Below, in pieces: positions 17,031-25,546 of a stretch of DNA of 64,000 nt; the first letter of the stretch is position 1; each line of letters opens with the position of its first letter. Under the pieces are notes generated by a model, which saw only the letters and a program-made list of their open reading frames with translations, made no database searches and was not told where the DNA came from. The DNA is from Herbiconiux sp. (lineage in GTDB: Bacteria; Actinomycetota; Actinomycetes; Actinomycetales; Microbacteriaceae). Both the position numbers and the translations under genes were made by a program. The stretch lies in contig NZ_SCVE01000020.1 in NCBI RefSeq assembly GCF_004297105.1, positions 280,740-344,739 of the forward strand, written 5' to 3'.

Positions 17031-18266
17031 ATGAGCAAGAAGATCGTCGTCACCGGTATCGGTGCCACCACTCCCCTCGGCGGAACCGCTGCGGACAGCT
17101 GGAAGGCCTTGCTCGCGGGCGAGTCGGGCGCCACCACACTCGAGCAGCCGTGGGTGGCAGAGAACCAGCTCCCCGTCACCTTCGCCGCCCAGGCGCGTGT
17201 CGCCGCGAGCGAGGTGCTCGAGCGCATCGAGACGAAGCGCCTCGACCCGGGCAGCCAGTTCGCCCTCATCGCCGCGCGTGACGCGTGGGCCGACGCCGGG
17301 TCTCCGGATGTCGTGCCCGAGCGATTCGGCGTCGACTGGGCCACCGGCATCGGTGGTGTCTGGACACTGCTCGACGCATGGGACACCCTCCGCGAGAAGG
17401 GCCCGCGCCGCGTGCTCCCCATGACGGTGCCCATGCTCATGCCGAACGGCCCTGCGGCGGCCATCGAGATGTCACTGGGCGCCCGCGCCGGTGCCCGCAC
17501 CGTCGTCTCCGCCTGCGCGTCGAGCACGGAGTCGATCGCGAACGCCTACGATCACCTGCAGGCCGGCTACGCCGACATCATCATCGCGGGCGGCTCCGAG
17601 GCGGCCATCCACCCCCTCCCCATCGCCGCCTTCGCGTCGATGCAGGCGCTCTCGAAGCGCAACGACGACCCGGCCACGGCATCCCGCCCCTACGACCTCA
17701 CGCGCGACGGCTTCGTGCTGGGTGAGGGCGGCGCAGCGCTCGTGCTCGAGACCGAGGAGCACGCGCTCGCACGCGGCGCCCGGATCTACGCGGAGCTGCT
17801 GGGCGGCGCCGTCACGAGCGACGCCTACCACATCACCGCCCCCGACCCCGAGGGCTCGGCGGCCGCGCGCGCGATGATCGCGGCGGTGCAGAACGCCGGA
17901 TACTCGCTCGACGACGTGGCGCACATCAACGCCCACGCCACGAGCACGCCCGTGGGCGACATCGCGGAGTACAAGGCGCTGCTACACGTGTTCGGCGACC
18001 GGCTGCACGACATCCCGGTGTCGGCCACGAAGGCCTCCACCGGTCACCTGCTGGGTGGCGCCGGCGGTATCGAGGCCATCTTCACCGTGCTGGCTCTGCA
18101 CGAGCGCATCGCTCCCCCCACCATCAACCTCTCGGAGCAAGACCCCGACATCCCCCTCGACGTGGTGCGCGAGCCGCGCGCCCTGCCGGCCGGCGACGTC
18201 GTGGCCATCTCGAACTCCTTCGGATTCGGCGGCCACAACTCGGTCGTGGCCTTCAAAACCGCCTGA
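17031..18266 (+). CDS. fabF: Beta-ketoacyl-ACP synthase II
   Basis: 411 residues. It elongates acyl-ACP with malonyl-ACP. The Cys-His-His triad is seen as Cys162 (SACASSTE), His302 (NAHATSTPVGD) and His339 (KASTGHLLG). The C-terminal FGFGGHN loop is typical. Last gene of the fab cluster, separated from acpP by 169 bases containing a strong hairpin, so it may also have its own promoter. Confidence 0.95.
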   Translation: MSKKIVVTGIGATTPLGGTAADSWKALLAGESGATTLEQPWVAENQLPVTFAAQARVAASEVLERIETKRLDPGSQFALIAARDAWADAGSPDVVPERFGVDWATGIGGVWTLLDAWDTLREKGPRRVLPMTVPMLMPNGPAAAIEMSLGARAGARTVVSACASSTESIANAYDHLQAGYADIIIAGGSEAAIHPLPIAAFASMQALSKRNDDPATASRPYDLTRDGFVLGEGGAALVLETEEHALARGARIYAELLGGAVTSDAYHITAPDPEGSAAARAMIAAVQNAGYSLDDVAHINAHATSTPVGDIAEYKALLHVFGDRLHDIPVSATKASTGHLLGGAGGIEAIFTVLALHERIAPPTINLSEQDPDIPLDVVREPRALPAGDVVAISNSFGFGGHNSVVAFKTA

Positions 18267-18273
18267 CCTCCTG

Positions 18274-18331
18274 GCGACTCGCCAAAAAACGCCCTAAAGC
18301 GCAGCTTTTAGGGCGTTTTTTGGCGAGTCGC
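18274..18331. terminator. Bidirectional rho-independent terminator
   Basis: Long inverted repeat of about 25-27 bases (left arm begins GCGACTCGCC, right arm ends GGCGAGTCGC). Runs of A on the left and T on the right provide a U-tract in both directions. It lies between the convergent ends of fabF (+) and the DUF3145 gene (-). Confidence 0.92.
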
Positions 18332-18339
18332 GAAGAGGA

Positions 18340-18846
18340 TCAGCCGACGCCGCGGTGGAGGTAAATCACCGGAGACATGTCGCTGGCGTAGCGGAAGGGT
18401 TCGAGCTCGTCGTCCCACGCCTGGCCGAGGGCGAGCCGGAGTTCGCGGTGCAGGTCGAGGGCGTTGGTGCCCGCTGCTTCCATGGCGTGACGGATGCGGT
18501 CTTCGGGGATGACCGTGTTGCCCCCCGCATCCACCTGGGCGTAGAAGATGCCGAGATCGGGCGTGTGCATCCAGCGGCCACCGTCGGTGCCCTCCGAGGC
18601 GTCTTCGGTGACCTCGTAGCGCAGATGCTCCCAGCCACGCAGCGCCGACGCGATGGCGGCACCTGTTCCTGGTGCGCCCTCCCAGAAGAAGTCGGCGCGC
18701 TGAGAACCGCGGAGCACGGGCTGCTCGATCCAATCGAAGTTCACTGCACGACCGATGGCGCGACCTGCGGCCCACTCGACGTGGGGGCAGAGCGCGCGAG
18801 GAGCAGAGTGGACGTAGACCACTCCGCGTGCAACGATTGCCGCCAT
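18340..18846 (-). CDS. DUF3145 family protein
   Basis: 168 residues, a full-length actinobacterial DUF3145 protein of unknown function. Conserved features include the N-terminal RGVVYVHSAPRALCPHVEW segment, several Trp residues (WEHLRYEV) and GRWMHTPDLGIFYAQVD. It is soluble, with no signal peptide. ATG 18846 is preferred over ATG 18858 because the GGAGAG site lies just before it. Convergent with fabF over a shared terminator. Confidence 0.85.
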   Translation of the reverse strand: MAAIVARGVVYVHSAPRALCPHVEWAAGRAIGRAVNFDWIEQPVLRGSQRADFFWEGAPGTGAAIASALRGWEHLRYEVTEDASEGTDGGRWMHTPDLGIFYAQVDAGGNTVIPEDRIRHAMEAAGTNALDLHRELRLALGQAWDDELEPFRYASDMSPVIYLHRGVG

Positions 18847-19052
18847 TTTTCTCTCCATTCGTGAGGTACGTCTTCCCCAACGACCTGTGAACGGAGCGGC
18901 TGCCTGGCGGCATGGATCTTCAGTTGTGCTGCCATTATGCCCGAGCAATCCGCCGAATCACAACGATGTAACACGGATGTCGCGAACTCCCAGACCTATA
19001 CTGAGTGAGTAATTCCGTCGCAGACAGCTGACGGTCGCGAGGGAGGCCTGCC

Positions 19053-19604
19053 GTGTCGATCCGGGCCGGAATCCTCGTGATCCTCGGTGAAGCGGATGCG
19101 TACGGCCTCCAGGTGCACTCCGAGCTCGAAGAGCGCACCGACCGCACCGGGCGCATCAACGTCGGACAGATCTACTCCACCCTCGAGCGGCTGCGCACGG
19201 CCGGGCTCGTCGAGGCATCCGACACCACGGATGACGGCCTCCCCCTGTACCGGCTCACCCCCGCCGGGCGCCGCGAACGCGACTCCTGGCTCGCTGAGAT
19301 CGACGTCGACGCCCCATCGGCCTGGAGCGACATGCGCTTCAAGCTGTTGCTCACCTCGAGCCTCGCCGGGAGTGGATTCGGTGACCTGCTCCCCCGCTAC
19401 CGTGGCGCGTGGGAGATCGTCCGAGAGACTGCCACCGCGAATGCCGGAACCGCTCCGGCCGCCGCCGACCGGCATCTCGCGGACGCGGCGCTCGCCTGGA
19501 TCGACGAACTCGAGGCATGGCCGGGAGGCGCCGAGGCGCTGGCCCGCCCGCTACGGAACGAGCGACCCCGCCGAGGCCGACGTCCTGCGCCGGCGCAGGA
19601 GTGA
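19053..19604 (+). CDS. PadR-family transcriptional regulator
   Basis: 183 residues from GTG 19053. The N-terminal PadR winged helix (1-75) includes ILVILGEADAYGLQVHSEL, the recognition helix region NVGQIYSTLERLRTAGLVE and the wing YRLTPAGRRE. The C-terminal half is helical (dimerisation). A TATACT -10 element lies at 18997-19002. The target is unknown; divergent from DUF3145. Its last 54 bases overlap the 3' end of the transglutaminase gene on the other strand. Confidence 0.85.
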   Translation: MSIRAGILVILGEADAYGLQVHSELEERTDRTGRINVGQIYSTLERLRTAGLVEASDTTDDGLPLYRLTPAGRRERDSWLAEIDVDAPSAWSDMRFKLLLTSSLAGSGFGDLLPRYRGAWEIVRETATANAGTAPAAADRHLADAALAWIDELEAWPGGAEALARPLRNERPRRGRRPAPAQE

Positions 19605-21884
19605 CACCGGGAGCAGGCGTGCCCGCATCCGTTCCCCGGTGCTCGCCCGGGCCTCGAGCTGGGCGATGAGGGCCAGGAGATCGTCGCGCACCCGTGCTCG
19701 GTCGGATGTCGGTGACGACGCCCGGCCGCCCGCGTATTGCTCCCGTTCCACGTCGAGACGGAGTCGACCGACGAGCTCCTCGTTCAACGACAGATCGTCG
19801 ATCAGGCGGCGCTCGGCGGCCTGCAGGGTGTCGCCGGCCGAACGCGGCGCACGGTAGTCGTCGAGGGTGTCTTCGAGCTCCGTCCACGCCAGGGTGGCGG
19901 GGGCATCCGCCTCGGGGAGCCGGCGCAGGCGGCTTCGGCGACGCAACCGGCGCACGCTGAACGGCAGAAGCACGATCGCGGCCGCACCGCCGAGGATGGC
20001 GGCGAACACTCCCCATCCCCGCACCTGGGCCAAGGTGACCTGTTCCGGCGTCTGCGCGACCGCCTGGTCGGGCTGGTCGGGCCGGTCAGCCGGGTTCGCC
20101 GTCGACGTGCTGGCCGGCGTCGGAGCCGCCGAAGCACCCGTGCTGCCCGATTGTGCGTAGTCGGGGAGGCTGTAGTCGGGCGGGGTGATGTCGAGACCGG
20201 GGGTGGGTTCGAACGGCAGCCAGCCGATGCCGTCGAAGTAGAGCTCGGGCCAGGCGTGCAGTTGATCGGTGTAGACCTCGTAGACGGGACGGCCGTCGGT
20301 GGTGGCATCCGCCGTCTGACCGGGTGCGTAACCGATCGCGATGCGCGACGGGATACCGAGGGTGCGCGCCATCACGGCCATCGCCGACGCGAAGTGGACG
20401 CAGTAGCCCTCCTTCTGCTCCAAGAAGGCCGCGATCATCGTGGCGTTGTCGCCGTCGTAGCCGCCGGCCTCCGGGGCGCTCAGCGAATAGCGGAACTGCC
20501 CGCCGCGGAAGTACTCCTGGAGCGCCACCGCCTGGTCGTAGTTCGTTGCGGCGCCGCTCGCCACCTGGGCCGCGGTGTCGGAGATGATGGCCGGCAGGTC
20601 CGAGGGCACCGAGAGGAACGGCGCGATGGCATCCGGGACCGTGGCGCCCGCTGCGGCGAGTTGCTCGGCCGTGGGTTGCACGAGTTGCGACTCGACCTCG
20701 TAGTCGTGACCCTGCGTATCGCCCTGCAGGTTCGTGACGGTGAACGTGCTCGGCGTCAGCAGCCAGTCACCGGCGAGCCCGTCGACCCGCGACGTGGGGT
20801 ACGGCAACGGCAGCCAGTCGCTGCGGAGTGCCTGGATAGAGATGGAGGTGCTCGATTCGACGACGGGCACGTCGGCGGCCAAGCCCGGTGGGGTGCCGAA
20901 ATCCTGCCCCGAGTACCCGACCGCGCCGAGGGGTGTCTCCGGCTCCCAGGTGTCGCCCGTGAACTCCCCGAGGTTCACCATCTTGAGGTAGAGCCCCTTC
21001 TCGGAGGTCGTGCTGTAGGTGAGGGAGAGAACCGGATCGCTGCGGCGCAGATCGCGACCGAGCTGGATGGTGGGGTCGACGCCCGTGGCGTAGACCGTCG
21101 GGAACCGGCCCCCCGCGCCGTCGTCGGCCAAGGATTCGGCTGTGAGGCCCGGGGTGACCGTGGGCAGCGCCACGAGCGCGGCCAGGGCTCCCACCCCGAG
21201 ACCGACCGCCAGCAGCGGGTTGCGCCCGCCTGCCCTGGCCTGCCACCGGAAGCGGTGCTCCGTGCCGATGCGTGCGCTGCACCAGAGCAACACGAGGAAC
21301 GCCACGGCCGTGAGCAGATAGACCGACACGTTCGGCTCGCTCCGCCGCACGAGAGGTGCGATCGCGAGCACGGCGAGCGGGCCGATGCCGGCGACCGCCG
21401 GCGCGCGGAGACCGGTGGCCAGCTCGTCGGTGACGATGGCGATGAGGCCGAGCGACATCACGAGCAGCTGCGTGATGGGCGCATCCGCCACCGCGGGCAC
21501 CTCCTGCACGGCGATCGAGAGCCGCGCATCGGAGAGATCGTTCGAGATCTCGGTGAGGGTCGAGAGTGTCGGGAACACGAGCCACACCGTGGAGGCCGCG
21601 TAGAGCAGCACGACAAGGGCGCCCCAGACCACCGCCGCGACGCTCACCACCACGACCTCGGAGGCGCCGCGGGCCCGCAGAACCGCCATCACGGCGAGCA
21701 GCACGGCCACCATGAGCATCGTGCCGAACCACCAGTCGACACCCTGCAGAAGGGGTCCCAGACCGAGCAGCGCCGCGCCGAGCGTGCCGAAGACCGCGAG
21801 CGTGCTCTTCCACGCACCGGCGCGCTCGCCGCGCCGCAGGGCCGCCGCCGACGGGCGGGAGCTCCGGGCGGCTGCCGCGTTCAC
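19551..21884 (-). CDS. TgpA-like membrane transglutaminase
   Basis: 777 residues from GTG 21884, which overlaps the DUF58 stop. The N-terminal third is a bundle of hydrophobic spans (about 40-230, DUF3488/TgpA type). An extracytoplasmic transglutaminase-like domain follows, with Cys495 (EGYCVHFASAMAVMARTLG), His543 (LHAWPELYF) and Asp551. Then come a Ser/Thr/Pro-rich linker, one more span near 620 and a cytoplasmic tail. In MoxR-DUF58-transglutaminase operons these proteins act at the cell envelope; the substrate is unknown. Confidence 0.88.
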   Translation of the reverse strand: MNAAAARSSRPSAAALRRGERAGAWKSTLAVFGTLGAALLGLGPLLQGVDWWFGTMLMVAVLLAVMAVLRARGASEVVVVSVAAVVWGALVVLLYAASTVWLVFPTLSTLTEISNDLSDARLSIAVQEVPAVADAPITQLLVMSLGLIAIVTDELATGLRAPAVAGIGPLAVLAIAPLVRRSEPNVSVYLLTAVAFLVLLWCSARIGTEHRFRWQARAGGRNPLLAVGLGVGALAALVALPTVTPGLTAESLADDGAGGRFPTVYATGVDPTIQLGRDLRRSDPVLSLTYSTTSEKGLYLKMVNLGEFTGDTWEPETPLGAVGYSGQDFGTPPGLAADVPVVESSTSISIQALRSDWLPLPYPTSRVDGLAGDWLLTPSTFTVTNLQGDTQGHDYEVESQLVQPTAEQLAAAGATVPDAIAPFLSVPSDLPAIISDTAAQVASGAATNYDQAVALQEYFRGGQFRYSLSAPEAGGYDGDNATMIAAFLEQKEGYCVHFASAMAVMARTLGIPSRIAIGYAPGQTADATTDGRPVYEVYTDQLHAWPELYFDGIGWLPFEPTPGLDITPPDYSLPDYAQSGSTGASAAPTPASTSTANPADRPDQPDQAVAQTPEQVTLAQVRGWGVFAAILGGAAAIVLLPFSVRRLRRRSRLRRLPEADAPATLAWTELEDTLDDYRAPRSAGDTLQAAERRLIDDLSLNEELVGRLRLDVEREQYAGGRASSPTSDRARVRDDLLALIAQLEARASTGERMRARLLPVSLLRRRRTSASAGSLVP

Positions 21885-23192
21885 GCGAGACCTCGTGCTT
21901 CGCCCAGCGCTTTCCACAGCGCCGGGAGGGAGTCGCCGGGGTGGCAGTCGACCACGGTCCAGCCGGCGGCCCGGAGCTCGGCCGTGGCCGCGCTCGGCAC
22001 CGCAGCCTGCCGCCCCAGCGGCACGGGCCCAGCGTCGACGACGAAGACCACCGGATGCGACGACATCGCCGCCAGATCACGGATGCGCTCCGCCGCTCCA
22101 CCGCGCGCGGAGACCAGGGCGAACACGGGTGGCGCATCCGGGGAGGTGAGTGCAGCCTCCTCCACGGCGGCCCGGAAGTCGCTGGAGTCGTGCAGGGCGT
22201 CGACGGAGGCGTGGGCGAGGTCGAGCACGACCCGCGACCTGCCGTGGGGCAGGGTGAACACCTCGTCGTGGGATGCCGAAGCCCCGGTTGCCCCTGACGT
22301 GTGCCCGACGAGACGCACACCGTAGCCTTCGTTCATGAGGTGCAGCGCGATGGACGCCACCGCGCTCACCGCCCACTCGAACGCCTCGTCGGGCCGGTCG
22401 TCGCCCGCCCGGTCGAAGGAGTGCGCGTCCAGCAGGATCACCGCGTCTTGATCGTTGCGCTGGTCGTCTTGCCGCACCATCAGTTCGCCGTGCTTGGCCG
22501 TGGCCGGCCAGTGCACGCGCCGCATCGAGTCGCCGGGCAGGTATTTGCGCGCGATCACATCCTGCTCCCCCGCCCCCACGAGGCGGCGGGACACCTGCTC
22601 CGCGCCGTCGCCGGTCGACAGCCGCAGGTCGATCCGGGCGAGCTCGAACACCATGGGGGGTGACGAGAACCGTGTCGGTGACGCCGAGGCTGAGGCGTCG
22701 CACGGCGCAGCCGAACGGGTCGGAGACGATGATCGTGAACGGTCCGAGCTCGTGCACGCCGCGATACCGCGTGTCGAGACGGTAGCGCACGACCTGCGCG
22801 ACGGGTTCATCGGCGACGGTGGCGCTGAACGCGGGAAGAGGCGGGAGCGCCGCCGGATCGGTGGCATCGAGCGGAAAGGATGCGGCATCCGTCCACAGTG
22901 CAGATGGCGTGCGCAAGCTGCCCCAGTTCTGCAGGAAGACGCTGGCGGTCACCGCCTGGTTCACTGCACCGGACTCGGGGTCGAGTCGCCGGCGCACGGT
23001 GATGGCGAGCCGCCGGAGCGCCACCCAGATGAGAGCGATGACGGGCAGCGCGAGGAGGAAGCAGGCGAGATACGCGAGTTCCTGACGGCGGAACACCTGG
23101 GTGGCGATGAGAGCCAGCACCCCGGCCGCGACCAGGCCCCACCCCCGCACGGTGAGGTGCGGGAGCGACGAGCGCGGTCGGGAGGGCGTCAC
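21881..23192 (-). pseudogene. DUF58 (von Willebrand-like) protein, interrupted by a one-base frameshift
   Basis: The DUF58 gene of a MoxR operon. The first part (GTG 23192 to about 22660) encodes two membrane spans (RGWGLVAAGVLALIATQVF, AYLACFLLALPVIALIWVAL) and the beta-rich segment ending VTDTVLVTP. The rest, in another frame, continues MVFELARIDLRLSTGDG and contains the DUF58 core QDVIARKYLPGDSMRRVHW. The two join seamlessly if one base is removed from the G run at 22655-22660. The total span is 3n+1. It could be a sequencing error, a phase-variable tract or a true mutation. Overlaps transglutaminase by GTGA. Confidence 0.8.
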
Positions 23193-23221
23193 GGGTTCAC
23201 GGGTGTGCAGTCGCAGCGAGG

Positions 23222-24256
23222 TCAGACCGACCGCGAACGGTTGAGCGGAACCGGCGTCGACGCCACGATGGCTCTCAATGCGGCGCCGATCGCCGTGCTC
23301 GCGCCGCCCTTGGTGTCGCTGGCCGCCCGGCGGGTGGCCACGATACGGTGCGCCAGCACGGGCACCACGAGGTCGTTGATGTCGTCGGGCACCACGAACT
23401 CGCGCCCCTTGAGGGCCGCGAGCACCTTCGCCGCGCGCACCAGGTGAAGGGTGCCGCGCGGGCTCGCGCCCAGACGGAACTCGGGGTGGCTGCGCGTGGC
23501 CTGCACGATCGACACGACGTAGGACTCGACGGCGCGACTGACGTAGATCGACCGCGCCGTCGCGATGAGCGCGGCCAGCTGCGGCTTGTCGACCACGGCG
23601 GTGAGCCGGTCGAGGGGGCTCGCCTGCTCGCGGTGGTGCAGCATCGAGAGTTCGGCCGCGGCATCCGGATACCCCATCGAGAGGCGGGCCATGAAACGGT
23701 CGCGCTGCGCCTCGGGCAGAGCGTAGGTCCCCTCCATCTCGATGGGATTCTGCGTGGCCACCACGATGAACGGCGGTTCGAGGGGATGCGTGGTGCCGTC
23801 GACGGAGACCTGCCCCTCCTCCATGCACTCGAGCAGGGCGGACTGCGTCTTCGGCGATGCGCGGTTGATCTCGTCGGCGATGACGATGTTGGCGAACACG
23901 GCACCGCGTTTGAACTCGAAGGCGTGGTCGCTCTGGTTGTAGATGGAGACGCCGGTGACGTCGGAGGGCAGCAGATCGGGAGTGAACTGGATGCGGCTCA
24001 CCGAGCATCCGACGCTCGTCGCCAGCGCCTTGGCCAGAGTGGTCTTGCCGACGCCCGGAACATCCTCGACGAGGAGATGTCCCTCGGCGATCAGCACGAT
24101 GAGGGCGAGCGTGGCCGCCTCGGTCTTGCCGTCGATGACGCTCTCGAGGTTCTGCAGGATGGCACCAGTGAGGTCGCGGAACTCGTCGAGGGTGAGGGGA
24201 GCGTCTGTCGGGGGCGCCGGCGCGGCGGATGTCTGGACGGAACCTTCTGGGGTCAT
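23222..24256 (-). CDS. MoxR-family AAA+ ATPase
   Basis: 344 residues. Walker A is GVGKTT (68-73), Walker B is IVIADEINRA (about 125-134), and the sensor region has VVATQNPIEMEGTY and EAQRDRF. The C-terminal lid carries LGASPRGTLHLVRAAK. MoxR ATPases act as chaperones for partners containing DUF58/VWA domains, which this operon also encodes. ATG 24256 overlaps the stop of the upstream membrane gene (ATGA). Other in-frame starts upstream lie within that gene. Confidence 0.92.
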   Translation of the reverse strand: MTPEGSVQTSAAPAPPTDAPLTLDEFRDLTGAILQNLESVIDGKTEAATLALIVLIAEGHLLVEDVPGVGKTTLAKALATSVGCSVSRIQFTPDLLPSDVTGVSIYNQSDHAFEFKRGAVFANIVIADEINRASPKTQSALLECMEEGQVSVDGTTHPLEPPFIVVATQNPIEMEGTYALPEAQRDRFMARLSMGYPDAAAELSMLHHREQASPLDRLTAVVDKPQLAALIATARSIYVSRAVESYVVSIVQATRSHPEFRLGASPRGTLHLVRAAKVLAALKGREFVVPDDINDLVVPVLAHRIVATRRAASDTKGGASTAIGAALRAIVASTPVPLNRSRSV

Positions 24257-24729
24257 GGACGGCGCTCCCAACGAACGGCGAGCAGGAACACGGTTCCCAC
24301 CAGCGTGACCAGCCCGACCGGGACGAGCCACTGTGACGATAAAGACAACACGGAGATCATGAAGAAGTCAGGTGTGAATTCGATCAGAGACCCGCCGTAG
24401 TAGCCGGTCGTGACCGAGGAAGCGGCGACGCCGAGGACGATCATCAGGGCGCCGATGACCCAGAGGGCGATCACGAAGCGGTCGATCAGACGCAGCCGTC
24501 GAGACCCTGGCACGACAGCTGGATCGCGCGGACCATCGCCGATCGCGACGTCGTCGCTCTCGAACACCGGCAGGTCGCCGGCGGTCTCGTCGAAGCCCGG
24601 CTGGAAGACCGCGTCGAAGCGGGAGTCGAAGCTCCGATCGTCTCTGGTGTCGCGCACACGTCTCCCGTCTCGGACGGGCTCCACGTCGAACGCGGCTCGC
24701 CCACCGTGGCGTCGTCGCCCTTCTTCCAC
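24253..24729 (-). CDS. Small membrane protein at head of MoxR operon
   Basis: 158 residues from GTG 24729. An Asp/Arg-rich cytoplasmic N-terminus (1-75) is followed by two hydrophobic spans, FVIALWVIGALMIVLGVAA and a C-terminal one ending LVTLVGTVFLLAVRW. I do not recognise a family. It overlaps moxR by ATGA and appears to be the first gene of the MoxR-DUF58-transglutaminase operon. The longer in-frame reading to 25020 is antisense to the IclR gene and is not used. Confidence 0.6.
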   Translation of the reverse strand: MEEGRRRHGGRAAFDVEPVRDGRRVRDTRDDRSFDSRFDAVFQPGFDETAGDLPVFESDDVAIGDGPRDPAVVPGSRRLRLIDRFVIALWVIGALMIVLGVAASSVTTGYYGGSLIEFTPDFFMISVLSLSSQWLVPVGLVTLVGTVFLLAVRWERRP

Positions 24730-24769
24730 GATAGGCGCAGTCGACACGATGCGCGAGCGCGCGAGCGGC

Positions 24770-25546
24770 TCAGCGCAGCAGAGGTGCGAGGCGGCGCGCT
24801 CCGTCGGCGAGCTGATCGAGCAGGATGCCGGGCTGTTCGATCCGCACACGAGGGGCGGAGAGAGCGAGGCCGGCCACGAGTTCACCGCCCGGCCCGCGGA
24901 TCGGGAGGGCGAGGCATCCGAAGCCCGCGGTGAAGGCGTCGAGCTGGCGGGCACGACCGGTGCGTTCGTACTCGCGGCGGATCGCTTCCAGGCTCCCCGG
25001 CGACGACCGCGTGGCGGCACTCAGGTCGGCCGGCAGCGGTGCCCCCGTGCGCAGCAGCTCGGCCAGGAGCAGGCGTCCGACGGCGGAGACGTCGAGTTCG
25101 GCGAGCAGCCGGCCCTCGTCGGCCAGTGGGAAGTCGGGATCGGCGTCGACCACACGCATCCGATCGCCCTCGTAGCGCACCAGATGTACGCCGCCCCGGA
25201 TGCTCGCCCGCAACTCCTCCACGACCGCCACCGCGGCCCGGGGAGGCGGCACCGGGGCCACGAGGTGGGCGAGCTCGACCACCTTGCGGCCGAGGGTGAA
25301 GCCGCGGAGGTCGGGCATGCGCACGAGGTACTCGTCCTGCACGAGGAGGTTGATGAGACGGTAGGCCGTCGCGCGCGGGAGCCCGAGGTTCTCGGAGACC
25401 TGGTGCGCCGTCACCCCCGCACCACAACGGGCGACCTCTTCGAGCACGGCGAGCGCCGAATGCACGGCCTTGGGCTGGCGGGCGCGGAGATCGGGCGGCC
25501 GACGGGATCCGTCCTCCTGGGAGTCATCGCGCACGCCGAAACTCAC
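24770..25546 (-). CDS. IclR-family transcriptional regulator
   Basis: 258 residues from GTG 25546 overlapping the permease stop. The N-terminal winged helix (about 25-85) has HSALAVLEEVARCGAGVTAHQ and ENLGLPRATAYRLINLL. The C-terminal effector domain ends with FGCLALPIRGPGGELVAGLALS, as is usual for IclR. Translationally coupled to an APC permease gene and close to an amine oxidase, so it likely controls uptake or breakdown of an amine or amino acid. Confidence 0.88.
   Translation of the reverse strand: MSFGVRDDSQEDGSRRPPDLRARQPKAVHSALAVLEEVARCGAGVTAHQVSENLGLPRATAYRLINLLVQDEYLVRMPDLRGFTLGRKVVELAHLVAPVPPPRAAVAVVEELRASIRGGVHLVRYEGDRMRVVDADPDFPLADEGRLLAELDVSAVGRLLLAELLRTGAPLPADLSAATRSSPGSLEAIRREYERTGRARQLDAFTAGFGCLALPIRGPGGELVAGLALSAPRVRIEQPGILLDQLADGARRLAPLLR

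Noticed and set aside
19737..22325. 862-codon plus-strand open frame opposite the transglutaminase and DUF58 genes
   Set aside because: Arg/Gly-rich shadow; the minus strand encodes recognised proteins throughout.
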